From assembly GCF_000772085.1 (NCBI RefSeq), contig NZ_CP009755.1:744001-808000 (forward strand): DNA of 64,000 bases, read 5' to 3'. Origin of the DNA: Curtobacterium sp. MR_MD2014 (GTDB lineage Bacteria > Actinomycetota > Actinomycetes > Actinomycetales > Microbacteriaceae). The notes beneath the pieces were generated by a model. That model saw only the letters and a list, made by a program, of their open reading frames with translations, did no database searches and was not told the origin of the DNA. The position numbers and the translations under genes are program-made. Shown here piece by piece: positions 25,759 to 35,169 of the stretch (the first letter of the stretch is position 1; the number at the start of each line of letters is the position of its first letter).

Positions 25759-25780
25759 GACTACTCCCGTGGGAGTAGTC
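25759..25780. promoter_or_regulatory. Palindrome GACTACTCCC-N2-GGGAGTAGTC
   Basis: Perfect 10-bp arms (25759-25768 and 25771-25780) with 2-nt spacer, in the divergent region between the SHOCT gene and the histidine kinase. It lies about 45 nt upstream of the kinase -10 element (25825), a good place for activation by the cognate NarL-type regulator. Confidence 0.65.
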
Positions 25781-25824
25781 CACAGCTCCTGCCACGACCC
25801 GATGCCGTGCCGCCGAGGCGACCC

Positions 25825-25830
25825 TAGGCT
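25825..25830 (+). promoter_or_regulatory. -10 element TAGGCT of leaderless histidine kinase gene
   Basis: TAGGCT ends 7 nt before ATG 25838; no ribosome binding site. Confidence 0.5.
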
Positions 25831-25837
25831 CGGACGC

Positions 25838-27270
<1,433 letters not shown>

Positions 27271-27274
<4 letters not shown>

Positions 27275-27954
27275 CGACCACCGACGAGGCCATCCGGGTC
27301 GTGCTCGTGGACGACCAGGTGCTCATCCGCGCCGGGCTCCGCGCCCTGGTCGACGCCGAACCGGGGATGACCGTGGTCGGCGAGGCCGGCGACGGTGACT
27401 CGGCCGTCGCGGCGGTCCGGCGTGAGCGTCCGGACGTCGTGCTGATGGACATCCGGATGCCGGGCACGGACGGGCTCGTCGCGACCCAGCGCATCTCGGC
27501 GGATCCGGACCTCGACGGCGTGCACGTGGTGATCCTCACCACCTTCGAGGAGGACTCGTACGTGTTCGAGGCGATCCGTGGCGGTGCGGCCGGCTTCCTC
27601 GTGAAGGACACCGAACCCGCCGAACTGCTCCGCGCCGTCCGTACCGTGCACGCCGGGGAGTCGTTGCTGTCGCCGGGTCCGACGCGCTCGCTCGTCGCCG
27701 CCTACGCAACGCACGCGAAGCCGTCCGCGCTGGCCCCGTCCCTCGACGTCCTCACCGACCGCGAGCGCCAGGTCATGCAACTCGTCGCCCTCGGCCTGAC
27801 CAACACGGAGATCGCCGAGCGGCTCTTCGTCAGTCCGATGACCACGAAGACGCACGTCTCGCGCGCCATGATCAAGCTCGGTGCCCGCGACCGCGCGCAG
27901 TTGGTCGTCTTCGCCTACGAGACCGGGCTGGTCACTCCGGGATGGCAGCCGTGA
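27271..27954 (+). CDS. NarL/FixJ-type response regulator
   Basis: 227 residues. The receiver domain (about 10-125) has the phosphorylation Asp in VLMDIRMPG near residue 58 and the Lys in FLVKDTEP; the LuxR-type helix-turn-helix (about 150-215) has LTDRERQVMQLVALGLTNTE. It is coupled to the kinase by a GTGA overlap and is its partner. The palindrome at 25759-25780 is the most likely binding site. No downstream target is adjacent on the plus strand. Confidence 0.95.
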
Positions 27955-28593
27955 TCAGGCCCGGTGCGCGAGGACGGCCGCGTGCGGGCGCGCTCCGTCG
28001 TCGGAGCGTCGGTGCACGGCGTCGACCGTGAGACCCGCGTCCTCGATCGCAGCGACCATCCGCTCGACGGGCCATCGGTGGGCGGTCGTCACCGCGTGGT
28101 CGAACGGCTCGAGCGTCGGACCCTCGAAGAACCCGACGAGCAGCCCGCCCCCGGGTGCCAGGATCCGGCGGCACTCCGCGAGCGCGACCGGCACCCGGTC
28201 CGGACGGTGGTGCACGAGCGAGTACCAGGAGAGCACACCGCCGACACCGCCGTCGGACAGACCTGTCGCCTCGATCGTCCCGGTCCGGAAGTCGACCTCG
28301 GGAGCGGCAGCGCGCGCGAGCTCGACGAACCGCGGTACGGGCTCGATCCCGATGACGGCGTGGCCACGACGGTGCAGGTGCGCGGTCCAGTGGCCGGGTC
28401 CGCATCCCACGTCGAGCAGGAGTCCGTGCGTCGTGTCCGCCCAGTCCTCGACGAGCGTCCGGTCCTCGGGGTGGACGGCGTCCATGGACCCGAGGATCTC
28501 GGCGTACTCGTCCGCCCGGTCGTCGTAGGCCGCCACCACACGGGCGTCCGCTCGAGCTGCTGCGCTCGGGGCGCTCATCGAGGCAGGGTCCAC
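27955..28593 (-). CDS. Class I SAM-dependent methyltransferase
   Basis: 212 residues with motif I LLLDVGCGPGHWTAHL, motif II region VIGIEPVPRFVELAR, and a family end region RILAPGGGLLVGFFEG. The small-molecule substrate is unknown. Its stop abuts the stop of the convergent response regulator gene. The GTG start at 28593 has TAGCGT 6 nt upstream on the minus strand and no ribosome binding site. The -10 hexamer touches a heptamer repeat array that fills the rest of the promoter. Confidence 0.87.
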   Translation of the reverse strand: MDPASMSAPSAAARADARVVAAYDDRADEYAEILGSMDAVHPEDRTLVEDWADTTHGLLLDVGCGPGHWTAHLHRRGHAVIGIEPVPRFVELARAAAPEVDFRTGTIEATGLSDGGVGGVLSWYSLVHHRPDRVPVALAECRRILAPGGGLLVGFFEGPTLEPFDHAVTTAHRWPVERMVAAIEDAGLTVDAVHRRSDDGARPHAAVLAHRA

Positions 28594-28599
28594 GGGGCG

Positions 28600-28605
28600 A
28601 CGCTA
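28600..28605 (-). promoter_or_regulatory. -10 element TAGCGT of leaderless methyltransferase gene
   Basis: On the minus strand TAGCGT is followed by CGCCCC and the GTG start. The spacer and -35 region are replaced by the heptamer array. Confidence 0.5.
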
Positions 28606-28660
28606 CCGCCGACCGCCGACCGCCGACCGCCGACCGGCGACCGCCGACCGCCGACCGCAG
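28605..28660. repeat. Heptamer tandem repeat ACCGCCG, 8 copies
   Basis: Eight contiguous 7-bp units; unit 5 (ACCGGCG) and unit 8 (ACCGCAG) each differ by one base. The array lies directly upstream of the methyltransferase -10 element. Confidence 0.95.
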
Positions 28661-28723
28661 CCGTACCGACGGGCGCACGACCGGGGCCGCTGCTGCCCCA
28701 CGGTGAGCGGTGGACGCACGACA

Positions 28724-28759
28724 GCGGGGTCGAGCCACCCGGAGGTGACCCGACCCCGC
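28724..28759 (-). terminator. Hairpin after large surface protein gene
   Basis: Outer arms 28724-28732 (GCGGGGTCG) and 28751-28759 are perfect, with further pairing inside (CCACC with GGTG). It lies 23 nt beyond the stop of the minus-strand surface protein gene. Confidence 0.6.
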
Positions 28760-28782
28760 CGTGCCGAGCGCCGGATGCCGGA

Positions 28783-31700
28783 TCAGTCAGACGACCGACG
28801 GGACCGTCGTCGGCTGATGAGCACGGTCAGCCCGGGCACGAGGAGCGCGAGCGCCAGCGCCACCGCAGCACCGACGGTCGTCCCCGTGTAGGCGAGTCGG
28901 CCGGCAGACAGGGCCTGCGCCGCGACGGTCCGCTCGTGACCGCTGCCGATCGGCGCGTCACCACCCCTGGTACCGGCACCGGCGCCACCAGGACGGCCGC
29001 CGTCACCGTCACCGGGGTTCCCCGGGCCATCGGTCCCGTCGCCTGCCCCCGGGTCCCCGCCGTCGTCCCCACCACCGCCGTCCCCACCGTCGCCGGGTCC
29101 GGCCTCGACCAGGCCGGCATCGACGGTCGTGTCGCGGCGCACCCCCTCGAGCGCACCCTCCGCGCTCGTGACCCGGTCGATCGTGACCGCCGCGGTCTCG
29201 CCGTCCGGTCCGGCGTCGGAGTCGACCGCCGGGTCGTCGCCGACGTGCTCCTCGGTGAAGTGCATGCCGTCGGGCGCCCTGAAGTGCACGCGGTAGTCGC
29301 CCGGCCGCAGCCCGTCGAAGCGGTACCCGCCGTCGTCGTCGGTGGTCGTCCGCCGCTCGACCGCGTCACCGTGGTCGTCGGTCCCGGTGAGGGTGACGGG
29401 GACGCCACGGACGCCGGGCTCGTCGTCGTCCTGCAGGCCGTCGTCGTTCCGGTCGTCCCACACCCGGTCACCGATCATGCCGGCGACGACCCGGACCGTC
29501 GACGGGTTCGACTGCACCGGGAGCGCCAGGTCGGACGTCCGCAGGCCGAACCGGTTCACGTAGCGGTCGCCGTCGTGCGCGCCGCTCGTCGCGAGCACGA
29601 GCCGGTGCGTGACGGTCTCGCCGGCGGGGACCGGCGTCTGCCGTTCGATCCGGACGGCGGTCACCCGGTCGAGTGTGTCCGGGCAGCCGCTCGCACCGAA
29701 CTCGTCCTCGGTGCACCAGTGGGTCGTACCGCCGGGCTGGTTGCTCGGGTCGGCACCGTCGGGGGAGACGTCGGCGGCCTCGGTGTCGGTGTACCGGACG
29801 ACCTCACCGGCGTCGGGGTCGGTGGGGGCCGGCGCCGCGAGTCCGACGGTGCCGTGGAAGTCCGAGCCTCGTGCGTCTCCGTGGTGCGGGAGCACGTCGA
29901 TCAGGTCGAGGCCGCCGATCGCGGCGTCGTCGGTGTTCGTGACGTCGAGGTCCCACTCCGGATCGTCGCCGGTCACGACGACGGGGGCAGGCGTGCGCTT
30001 CTCGACCCCGACCCCGCCGGTGGTGACGACCTCCAGGCCGCGCTCGGCGGTGCGCCAGCGCTCGTCGGACCGGTCGGCCGGTGACGCCACGGTCACCGTG
30101 TTGCTGATCGGACCGGCCGGCGCCGAGCGGTCGATCCGCGCCGTGTAGGTGATCGGGGTGATGCGGCTGTTCGGTTCCACGTCGTGCAGCGTCCAGGTCA
30201 GACGCTGGTGCTCCTGGCCGTCGGCACCCGGCACCGTGTCGACCTCGGGGGTCCTCGACGCACTGTCCTCGACGTACGAGGTGTGCGCGGGCAGGACGTC
30301 ACGGACGGTCACGTCGGTGGGGCGACCGTCGGCGAAGCCGTTCGTCAGGGTCGGACGGAGCGCGTAGTCGACGGTGTTGCCGGGGACGACCGAGCTCGTC
30401 CGGTCCGGGGTGTCCGCAGCGTCGGAACCCGGATCGACGACGACCTTGCCGACGCGGACCAGGTCCTCGGTGAGCTCCACGCTGTCGGCCAGCCCGCCGG
30501 CACCGAGCCCGGGGTCCTGGTGGTCGTGCACCCACTCGGGCCGGTGGTCACCGAAGCGGGCGTGCCCGAAGTCGTACACGCGGGTCCCGTCGGGCGCGCG
30601 CTGCGTCGTCACCGTGGAGTACAGGCCGCCGCTCGCGCCGCCGGCCAGGTCGCCGGTGACGCGGACCGCCCCGACCGCCGCGATGCCGCCGGGGACCTCC
30701 GCCGGGTCGTCGAACCAGGGGCCGTCGCCGTCGTCGCAGGTGCGGACCTGGCCTGCCGCCGGTGACGCCATGTCGTACGCGGCGTACTGCACGTGCGCGT
30801 GCTCGAGGCCGCTCGACCACGCAGGAGCCCGCCCTGCCACCGTCGTCAGGCGCTGCGTCCGGCGGTCGAAGGTGTCGCAGAGCGCTGCGCCGCGGAAGGG
30901 TGCGAGACCGGTGTTCACCATCGTGACGTCACTGCGGAGTCGGGTGCCGCCCGTGGCCCACGGGTCCCCGTCCTTCGCCGATCCGGCGGTCACGCCGCTG
31001 CCGTCGCTCCCGAGGCGCCAGAGCCGCTTGCCTGCGCTGCCCGGTCCGAGTTCGACGAGGTTCCGCCGGGCGCTGTTGTCGGCCGTCGGCTCCGCGCCGC
31101 CGGGGAAGTTCGGGGTCCCGCTGACCGAGGTCGTCTGCAGCGGCGTGAAGGTGTTCACCGACTCGACGGACGTCGGCACCGACGGGGTGGGCATCCACAG
31201 CGAGATCCACCCGCTCACGACGTACGGCTTCGCGCCGCCGCTGATCGGGCCGCCGCCGATGTTGCGCCCCGGCATGCGCGCGGCGTCCGTCACGGCGCCG
31301 TGGATCGTCACGTCGACCTCGCCGCCGGGCGCTGCCTGCGTGCAGGTGACGGTGCCGGAGTCGGCCACGGCTCGGTCGCCTCCGCCGCGGCCGCCCGGCA
31401 GACCGCCGAACTGCACGCCGTCCTCGCCGTTGCGGCCGCAGGCGGGTCGACCGCCGTTCCAGAGCACCGCACCCGACGGTCGGTCGCCGAGCAGGTGGGA
31501 CAGGTCGTCGGTGAAGTGCATGTCGCCCGTGCTCCGCTCGAAGCCGAGCAGGCCCTGCCCGGGGACGGGGGACTGCCAGTCGACGGTGATCGGGTAGCGC
31601 AGTTGCACGCCGGGGGTGCCGTCCGGCCCCGGCACGTCCGACCGCAGGGTCGAGCCCACCACGGCCTTGCTGAGGTTGTACCGCGGCGCGGCGGACACGA

Positions 31701-32307
31701 CGGTCGTCGCCGACGTGACCGGTGCGGTGGGCTCGGCGTCGTCGGCGGTCGCGGTGCCCGTCACGGCGATGCGGTCACCGTTCCGCAGGTCCCCGGAGAC
31801 GTCGAGCACGGCCGGCACGGCGACGGCGTGCCCCGAGGGGACGTCGCCGAGGTCGCAGGTGAGCCGCTGGCCCTCGACCGCCGACCCGGCACCCGTGCAC
31901 GCGAGCGGGACCCCCGCCCAACCCGTGCCCGCCGGAGCGTCGAGGACGAAGCGCTCGTGGTGCGCGGTCCCGTCGCCGGCGTTCACCGTGACCCGGTACG
32001 TGACGGCGTCGCGGGTCCGGACGATGCCGTTCGCGGGACCCCGGTCCCCGCCCGGGCCGTCGTCCGGCGTGAAGGGCCCGCGGCCGTCGGCGGCGACCTC
32101 GACGGCCAGGCCGACCACCGCTGCCGGCGCGGTCGCGGCAGCGGCAGCACCGGCCGGTCCGAGCAGGACGGAGGGGACCGCGAGGGCCACTGCCCCCAGG
32201 GCGCCGACCGCGCGGCCGAGCGAGGGCGGCCCGTCGGGTCGGCCGGGTCGGCCGGAGCGGGCAGGGGCGGGCGAGGGAGGACGTTCGGACGACGGACGAC
32301 GAGACAT
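28783..32307 (-). CDS. Large LPXTG-like surface protein with DUF11-type and SdrD-B-like domains
   Basis: 1174 residues. A signal peptide (basic start, hydrophobic about 30-60) is followed by a long secreted region with beta-sandwich adhesin character; DUF11-like segments (VVPGNTVDYALRPTLTNG, about 640-900) and an SdrD-B-like domain (about 943-1065, GDRVWDDRNDDGLQDDDEPG, a calcium-loop-like motif). A Gly/Asp-rich linker (about 1068-1115) leads to a sorting signal: LAYTG (about 1138-1142), a hydrophobic helix and RRRSRRSSD. LAxTG is the class E sortase motif of high-GC actinobacteria. GAGGAG precedes the ATG. No sortase gene is in the window. Confidence 0.88.
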   Translation of the reverse strand: MSRRPSSERPPSPAPARSGRPGRPDGPPSLGRAVGALGAVALAVPSVLLGPAGAAAAATAPAAVVGLAVEVAADGRGPFTPDDGPGGDRGPANGIVRTRDAVTYRVTVNAGDGTAHHERFVLDAPAGTGWAGVPLACTGAGSAVEGQRLTCDLGDVPSGHAVAVPAVLDVSGDLRNGDRIAVTGTATADDAEPTAPVTSATTVVSAAPRYNLSKAVVGSTLRSDVPGPDGTPGVQLRYPITVDWQSPVPGQGLLGFERSTGDMHFTDDLSHLLGDRPSGAVLWNGGRPACGRNGEDGVQFGGLPGGRGGGDRAVADSGTVTCTQAAPGGEVDVTIHGAVTDAARMPGRNIGGGPISGGAKPYVVSGWISLWMPTPSVPTSVESVNTFTPLQTTSVSGTPNFPGGAEPTADNSARRNLVELGPGSAGKRLWRLGSDGSGVTAGSAKDGDPWATGGTRLRSDVTMVNTGLAPFRGAALCDTFDRRTQRLTTVAGRAPAWSSGLEHAHVQYAAYDMASPAAGQVRTCDDGDGPWFDDPAEVPGGIAAVGAVRVTGDLAGGASGGLYSTVTTQRAPDGTRVYDFGHARFGDHRPEWVHDHQDPGLGAGGLADSVELTEDLVRVGKVVVDPGSDAADTPDRTSSVVPGNTVDYALRPTLTNGFADGRPTDVTVRDVLPAHTSYVEDSASRTPEVDTVPGADGQEHQRLTWTLHDVEPNSRITPITYTARIDRSAPAGPISNTVTVASPADRSDERWRTAERGLEVVTTGGVGVEKRTPAPVVVTGDDPEWDLDVTNTDDAAIGGLDLIDVLPHHGDARGSDFHGTVGLAAPAPTDPDAGEVVRYTDTEAADVSPDGADPSNQPGGTTHWCTEDEFGASGCPDTLDRVTAVRIERQTPVPAGETVTHRLVLATSGAHDGDRYVNRFGLRTSDLALPVQSNPSTVRVVAGMIGDRVWDDRNDDGLQDDDEPGVRGVPVTLTGTDDHGDAVERRTTTDDDGGYRFDGLRPGDYRVHFRAPDGMHFTEEHVGDDPAVDSDAGPDGETAAVTIDRVTSAEGALEGVRRDTTVDAGLVEAGPGDGGDGGGGDDGGDPGAGDGTDGPGNPGDGDGGRPGGAGAGTRGGDAPIGSGHERTVAAQALSAGRLAYTGTTVGAAVALALALLVPGLTVLISRRRSRRSSD

Positions 32308-32410
32308 GGCGCTCCTCGGTCGGAGATCGGATGGACGACGGACGCCTCACCCTGACCCCGCCGACGCCGAAGGACCGAATACTCCGCATGTCACATGTTC
32401 GGCATCCCGC

Positions 32411-33853
32411 TCAGAGCTTGAACGTCGCCCGTGGGATGTCCGACACGATCCTCCGTGCCGTCCGCACCGCGTCCTCCTCGGAGAGCTGGTGCGACACCAC
32501 GAGCGACGCCAGGTACGCCGCATCGGCCCGTCGTGCCATGTCGTGCCGTGCCGGGATCGAGCAGTACGCCCGGGTGTCGTCGATGAACCCGGAGGTCTTC
32601 GTGAACCCGGCGGAGTCCGTCACCGCCGCCCGGTAGCGGCCGATCGCCGCCGGGGTGTCGATGAACCACCACGGGGCGCCCGCGTACACGGCGGGGTAGA
32701 AGCCGGCCAGGGGGCCGATCTCGCGCGAGAAGACGGTCTCGTCCACGGTGAACAGCACGAGGTGGAAGCCGGGTGCGGTCCCGAAGGCCTCGAGCAGCGG
32801 CCGGAGCGGCTCCGTGAACGCGCCGACGGCCGGCAGGTCGTGGCCCGTGTCCGGGCCGAACCGCTCGAGGGTCGGCGTGTGGTGGTTCCGGAGCACGCCC
32901 GGGTGCAGCTGCATGACGAGGCCGTCGTCGACGCTCATCTCCGCCCACCGGTAGAGCATGTCGTGGCGGTAGGCGACCGCCTCGGCCGCGGTGACGCCCG
33001 ACGGGCCCTGCATCGCCGCCGCGTGGATGCGCGAGCGCTCGGTCGCGGACAGCGGCGCGGATCCCGCGTCGAGCACGCCGGTGTCGGTGGCGGTCGCGCC
33101 GTGCTCGATGAAGTACCGGCGCCGGTCCCGGAGGGCCGCCAGCAGCCCGTCGTGGGTGCCCGTGTCGATGCCGGACGCCTCGCCGATCGACGCGACCACG
33201 TGCCTCCAGTCCGGGCGTGACGGGTCGAACACGGCATCCGCGCGGAAGGTGGGGAGCACCCGACCGGTGAAGGAGGGGTCGGCGGCGAGCCGTGCGTGCG
33301 CTGCGAGGTCGTCCGCGGGGCCGTCGGTGGTCGCGAGCACCTCGATCCCGAAGGAGTCGAACAGCGCGCGGGGTCGGAGCGCCGGCGTCGCGAGCGCGGC
33401 TGCGATGCGGTCGTACTGCGCGTCCGCGTTCGCGGCCGACGGCTGCTCGGTCAGACCGAAGACGTCGTGCAGCTCGGTCTCGAACCAGTAGCGGACCGGC
33501 GTGCCGGCGAAGTCGTCCCAGTGCTCGGCGAGCCGGCGCCAGACCTCCCGGCCGTCGGGGTCCGGGTGCGTGCCCGTCAGGTCGCGGCGACCCAGTTCCT
33601 GCAACCCGACCCCGTTCGCGTGCAGCAGGCGCAGGACGTAGTGGTCGGGCGTGACCAGCAGCGCAGCGGGGTCCGGGAACGGCTGGTCGTCCGCGATGAG
33701 CGCCGCGTCGACGTGCCCGTGCGGGGAGATGATCGGGGCGTCGCGGACCGCCTCGTAGACGGTGCGGGCGACCGAGCGCGTCCCCGGGTCCGCCGGGAAC
33801 AGCCGGTCGGGGTGCGGTGCGAGCGGCGTGGTCGTGCTGGTGGAGGGCATCAT
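32411..33853 (-). CDS. uxaC: Glucuronate isomerase
   Basis: 480-residue amidohydrolase-superfamily enzyme that isomerises D-glucuronate to D-fructuronate (and D-galacturonate to tagaturonate). Hallmarks: ISPHGHVDAALIADD near the start, YWFETELHDVFGL, LFDSFGIEVLATTD, MQLHPGVLRNHH and LAGFYPAVYAGAPWWF. Length is normal. ATG codons at 33853 and 33850 are both possible; GAAGGAG lies upstream. It is downstream of lacI on the same strand and supplies the first step for UxuB and ManD of the divergent operon. Confidence 0.97.
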   Translation of the reverse strand: MMPSTSTTTPLAPHPDRLFPADPGTRSVARTVYEAVRDAPIISPHGHVDAALIADDQPFPDPAALLVTPDHYVLRLLHANGVGLQELGRRDLTGTHPDPDGREVWRRLAEHWDDFAGTPVRYWFETELHDVFGLTEQPSAANADAQYDRIAAALATPALRPRALFDSFGIEVLATTDGPADDLAAHARLAADPSFTGRVLPTFRADAVFDPSRPDWRHVVASIGEASGIDTGTHDGLLAALRDRRRYFIEHGATATDTGVLDAGSAPLSATERSRIHAAAMQGPSGVTAAEAVAYRHDMLYRWAEMSVDDGLVMQLHPGVLRNHHTPTLERFGPDTGHDLPAVGAFTEPLRPLLEAFGTAPGFHLVLFTVDETVFSREIGPLAGFYPAVYAGAPWWFIDTPAAIGRYRAAVTDSAGFTKTSGFIDDTRAYCSIPARHDMARRADAAYLASLVVSHQLSEEDAVRTARRIVSDIPRATFKL

Positions 33854-33874
33854 CGGCTCCTTCGGGCAGGCGGG

Positions 33875-33942
33875 CGAGGTCGGGCGAGCGGGCGAGGTCG
33901 GGCGAGGGCGAGCGGGCGGGCAGGCGAGCGAGGTCGGGCGAG
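33875..33942. repeat. 18-bp-phased G-rich repeat between lacI and uxaC
   Basis: The core CGAGGTCGGGCGAG occurs at 33875-33888, 33893-33906 and 33929-33942, that is, at spacings of 18 and 36 bp, embedded in a GGGCG-rich stretch of about 110 bp. It fills the gap between the lacI stop and the uxaC ribosome binding site. Confidence 0.85.
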
Positions 33943-33985
33943 CGGCGGGTGGGCGGGCGGGCGGGATCGTGCGGCGGTGCGGGGA

Positions 33986-35026
33986 TCAGCGGGGCCGCAC
34001 GGGTGCCGGGCCCGTGGACCCCCGGACGGTCAGGTGGGTCGGCAGCGCGACGGCGCCCGACGGGTGCTCACCCGGCGGCTCGTCGGCCGGCAGCGCATCG
34101 AGTCGACCGAGCAGCATCCGGATCGCCACCCGACCGGCGCGCTCGATCGGCGACGTCATGGTCGTCAGGGGCGGGTTGCAGAAGTCGGCACCGAAGATGT
34201 CGTCGCAGCCGACCACGCTCACGTCCTCGGGCACGCGGACGCCCCGCTCCCGGAACCGCGTCAGCATCCCGATCGCGATGAGGTCGTTGAAGGCGATGCA
34301 CGCGGTGGCCCCGGCGTGCACGGCGGCGTCGGCGGCGGCCGCTCCGGAGTCGACGAACGGCGCGTGCGGGCCGACGCGGGCGACCCGGACGCCCAGACGC
34401 CCCGCCACGCGGACGAGCGCCCGCCAGCGGCGTTCGTTCGACCACGAGCTGTCCGGGCCGGCCACGTAGAGCACGTCCCGGTGCCCGAGGGAGACCAGGT
34501 GCTGCACGGCCTGCTCGACGCCTCCGGGGGTGTCGATGAGGACCGACGGCACCCCGGCCGGGCGACGGTTCACGACGACGAGCGGGGTCCGCTCGGCGAA
34601 CCGGGCGATCTGCGCGTCGGACAGGCGGGACGCCGTGAGCACGGCGCCGTCGGCCTTGCCGGCGACGGCACGCAGCGCCGCGACCTCGGCCTCGGCGGAC
34701 TCCTCGGTGTCGACGAGCAGCTGCGTCCACCCGGCGGCGGAGAGCTGGTGCTGCGTGCCGCGGATCACGTCGAAGTAGAAGGGGTTGGTGATGTCCGACA
34801 CCAGGACGGCGACCGCCCGGGTCCGTCCCGAGGTGAGCGCCCGGGCCTGCGAGTTCGCGACGTAGCCGAGCTCGCGGGCGACCTGCTGGATCCGCTGCTG
34901 GGTGTCGCGGTTGACCCGGTCCGGCAGCGAGAGCGCGCGGGACACCGTGGACGGGGCGACCCCGGTCGCGTCGGCGATGTCCCGGATGGTCACCCGCCGC
35001 GAGGTGTCCGTGTCTGCGCTGCTCAC
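33986..35026 (-). CDS. LacI family transcriptional regulator
   Basis: 346 residues. The N-terminal LacI helix-turn-helix (VTIRDIADATGVAPSTVSRA, about 12-31, and hinge helix NSQARALTSGRTRAV) is followed by a periplasmic-binding-protein-like effector domain (about 65-340, CIAFNDLIAIGML, VSVVGCDDIFGADFCNPPLTT). The start GTG 35026 has TAGTTT 6 nt upstream, a leaderless arrangement. A 36-bp palindrome overlaps its -35 region and faces the ABC operon, so it probably represses both units and responds to glucuronate or a glucuronide; that is inferred from neighbours. Confidence 0.93.
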   Translation of the reverse strand: MSSADTDTSRRVTIRDIADATGVAPSTVSRALSLPDRVNRDTQQRIQQVARELGYVANSQARALTSGRTRAVAVLVSDITNPFYFDVIRGTQHQLSAAGWTQLLVDTEESAEAEVAALRAVAGKADGAVLTASRLSDAQIARFAERTPLVVVNRRPAGVPSVLIDTPGGVEQAVQHLVSLGHRDVLYVAGPDSSWSNERRWRALVRVAGRLGVRVARVGPHAPFVDSGAAAADAAVHAGATACIAFNDLIAIGMLTRFRERGVRVPEDVSVVGCDDIFGADFCNPPLTTMTSPIERAGRVAIRMLLGRLDALPADEPPGEHPSGAVALPTHLTVRGSTGPAPVRPR

Positions 35027-35032
35027 GAGGCG

Positions 35033-35038
35033 AAACTA
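35033..35038 (-). promoter_or_regulatory. -10 element TAGTTT of leaderless lacI
   Basis: Minus strand TAGTTT, then CGCCTC, then the GTG start at 35026. The palindromic operator starts 9 bp upstream of it and covers the -35 position. Confidence 0.55.
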
Positions 35039-35046
35039 GGCCGGCG

Positions 35047-35082
35047 TGGCAACAAGTGGCAACCGGTTGCCGGTTGTTGCCA
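35047..35082. promoter_or_regulatory. 36-bp near-perfect palindromic operator of the LacI regulator
   Basis: Symmetric about 35064/35065: a perfect inner palindrome GGCAACCGGTTGCC (35058-35071) flanked by outer arms TGGCAAC (35047-35053) and GTTGCCA (35076-35082). Only two base pairs per half break symmetry. The CAACCGGTTG centre is typical of LacI-family operators. The three GGCAAC-type half-sites per strand suggest more than one dimer can bind. Confidence 0.85.
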
Positions 35083-35123
35083 CGGCCGGGACAGTGGTGG
35101 CACGTCGGCAGCGCAGCCGCCGT

Positions 35124-35143
35124 CCCGGGCACCGTCGCCCGGG
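35124..35143 (+). promoter_or_regulatory. Leader hairpin of ABC operon
   Basis: CCCGGGC (35124-35130) and GCCCGGG (35137-35143) pair around a 6-nt loop just upstream of the GAGGAGG ribosome binding site of the binding-protein gene. It may stabilise the mRNA 5' end; no other role is visible. Confidence 0.3.
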
Positions 35144-35169
35144 GGAGATGTCGAGGAGGACACCCCCGC

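Noticed and set aside
30374..31597. Plus-strand frame opposite the surface protein gene
   Set aside because: Antisense shadow, Pro/Ser/Arg-rich with no domain or ribosome binding site; the minus-strand protein is coherent from signal peptide to sorting motif.
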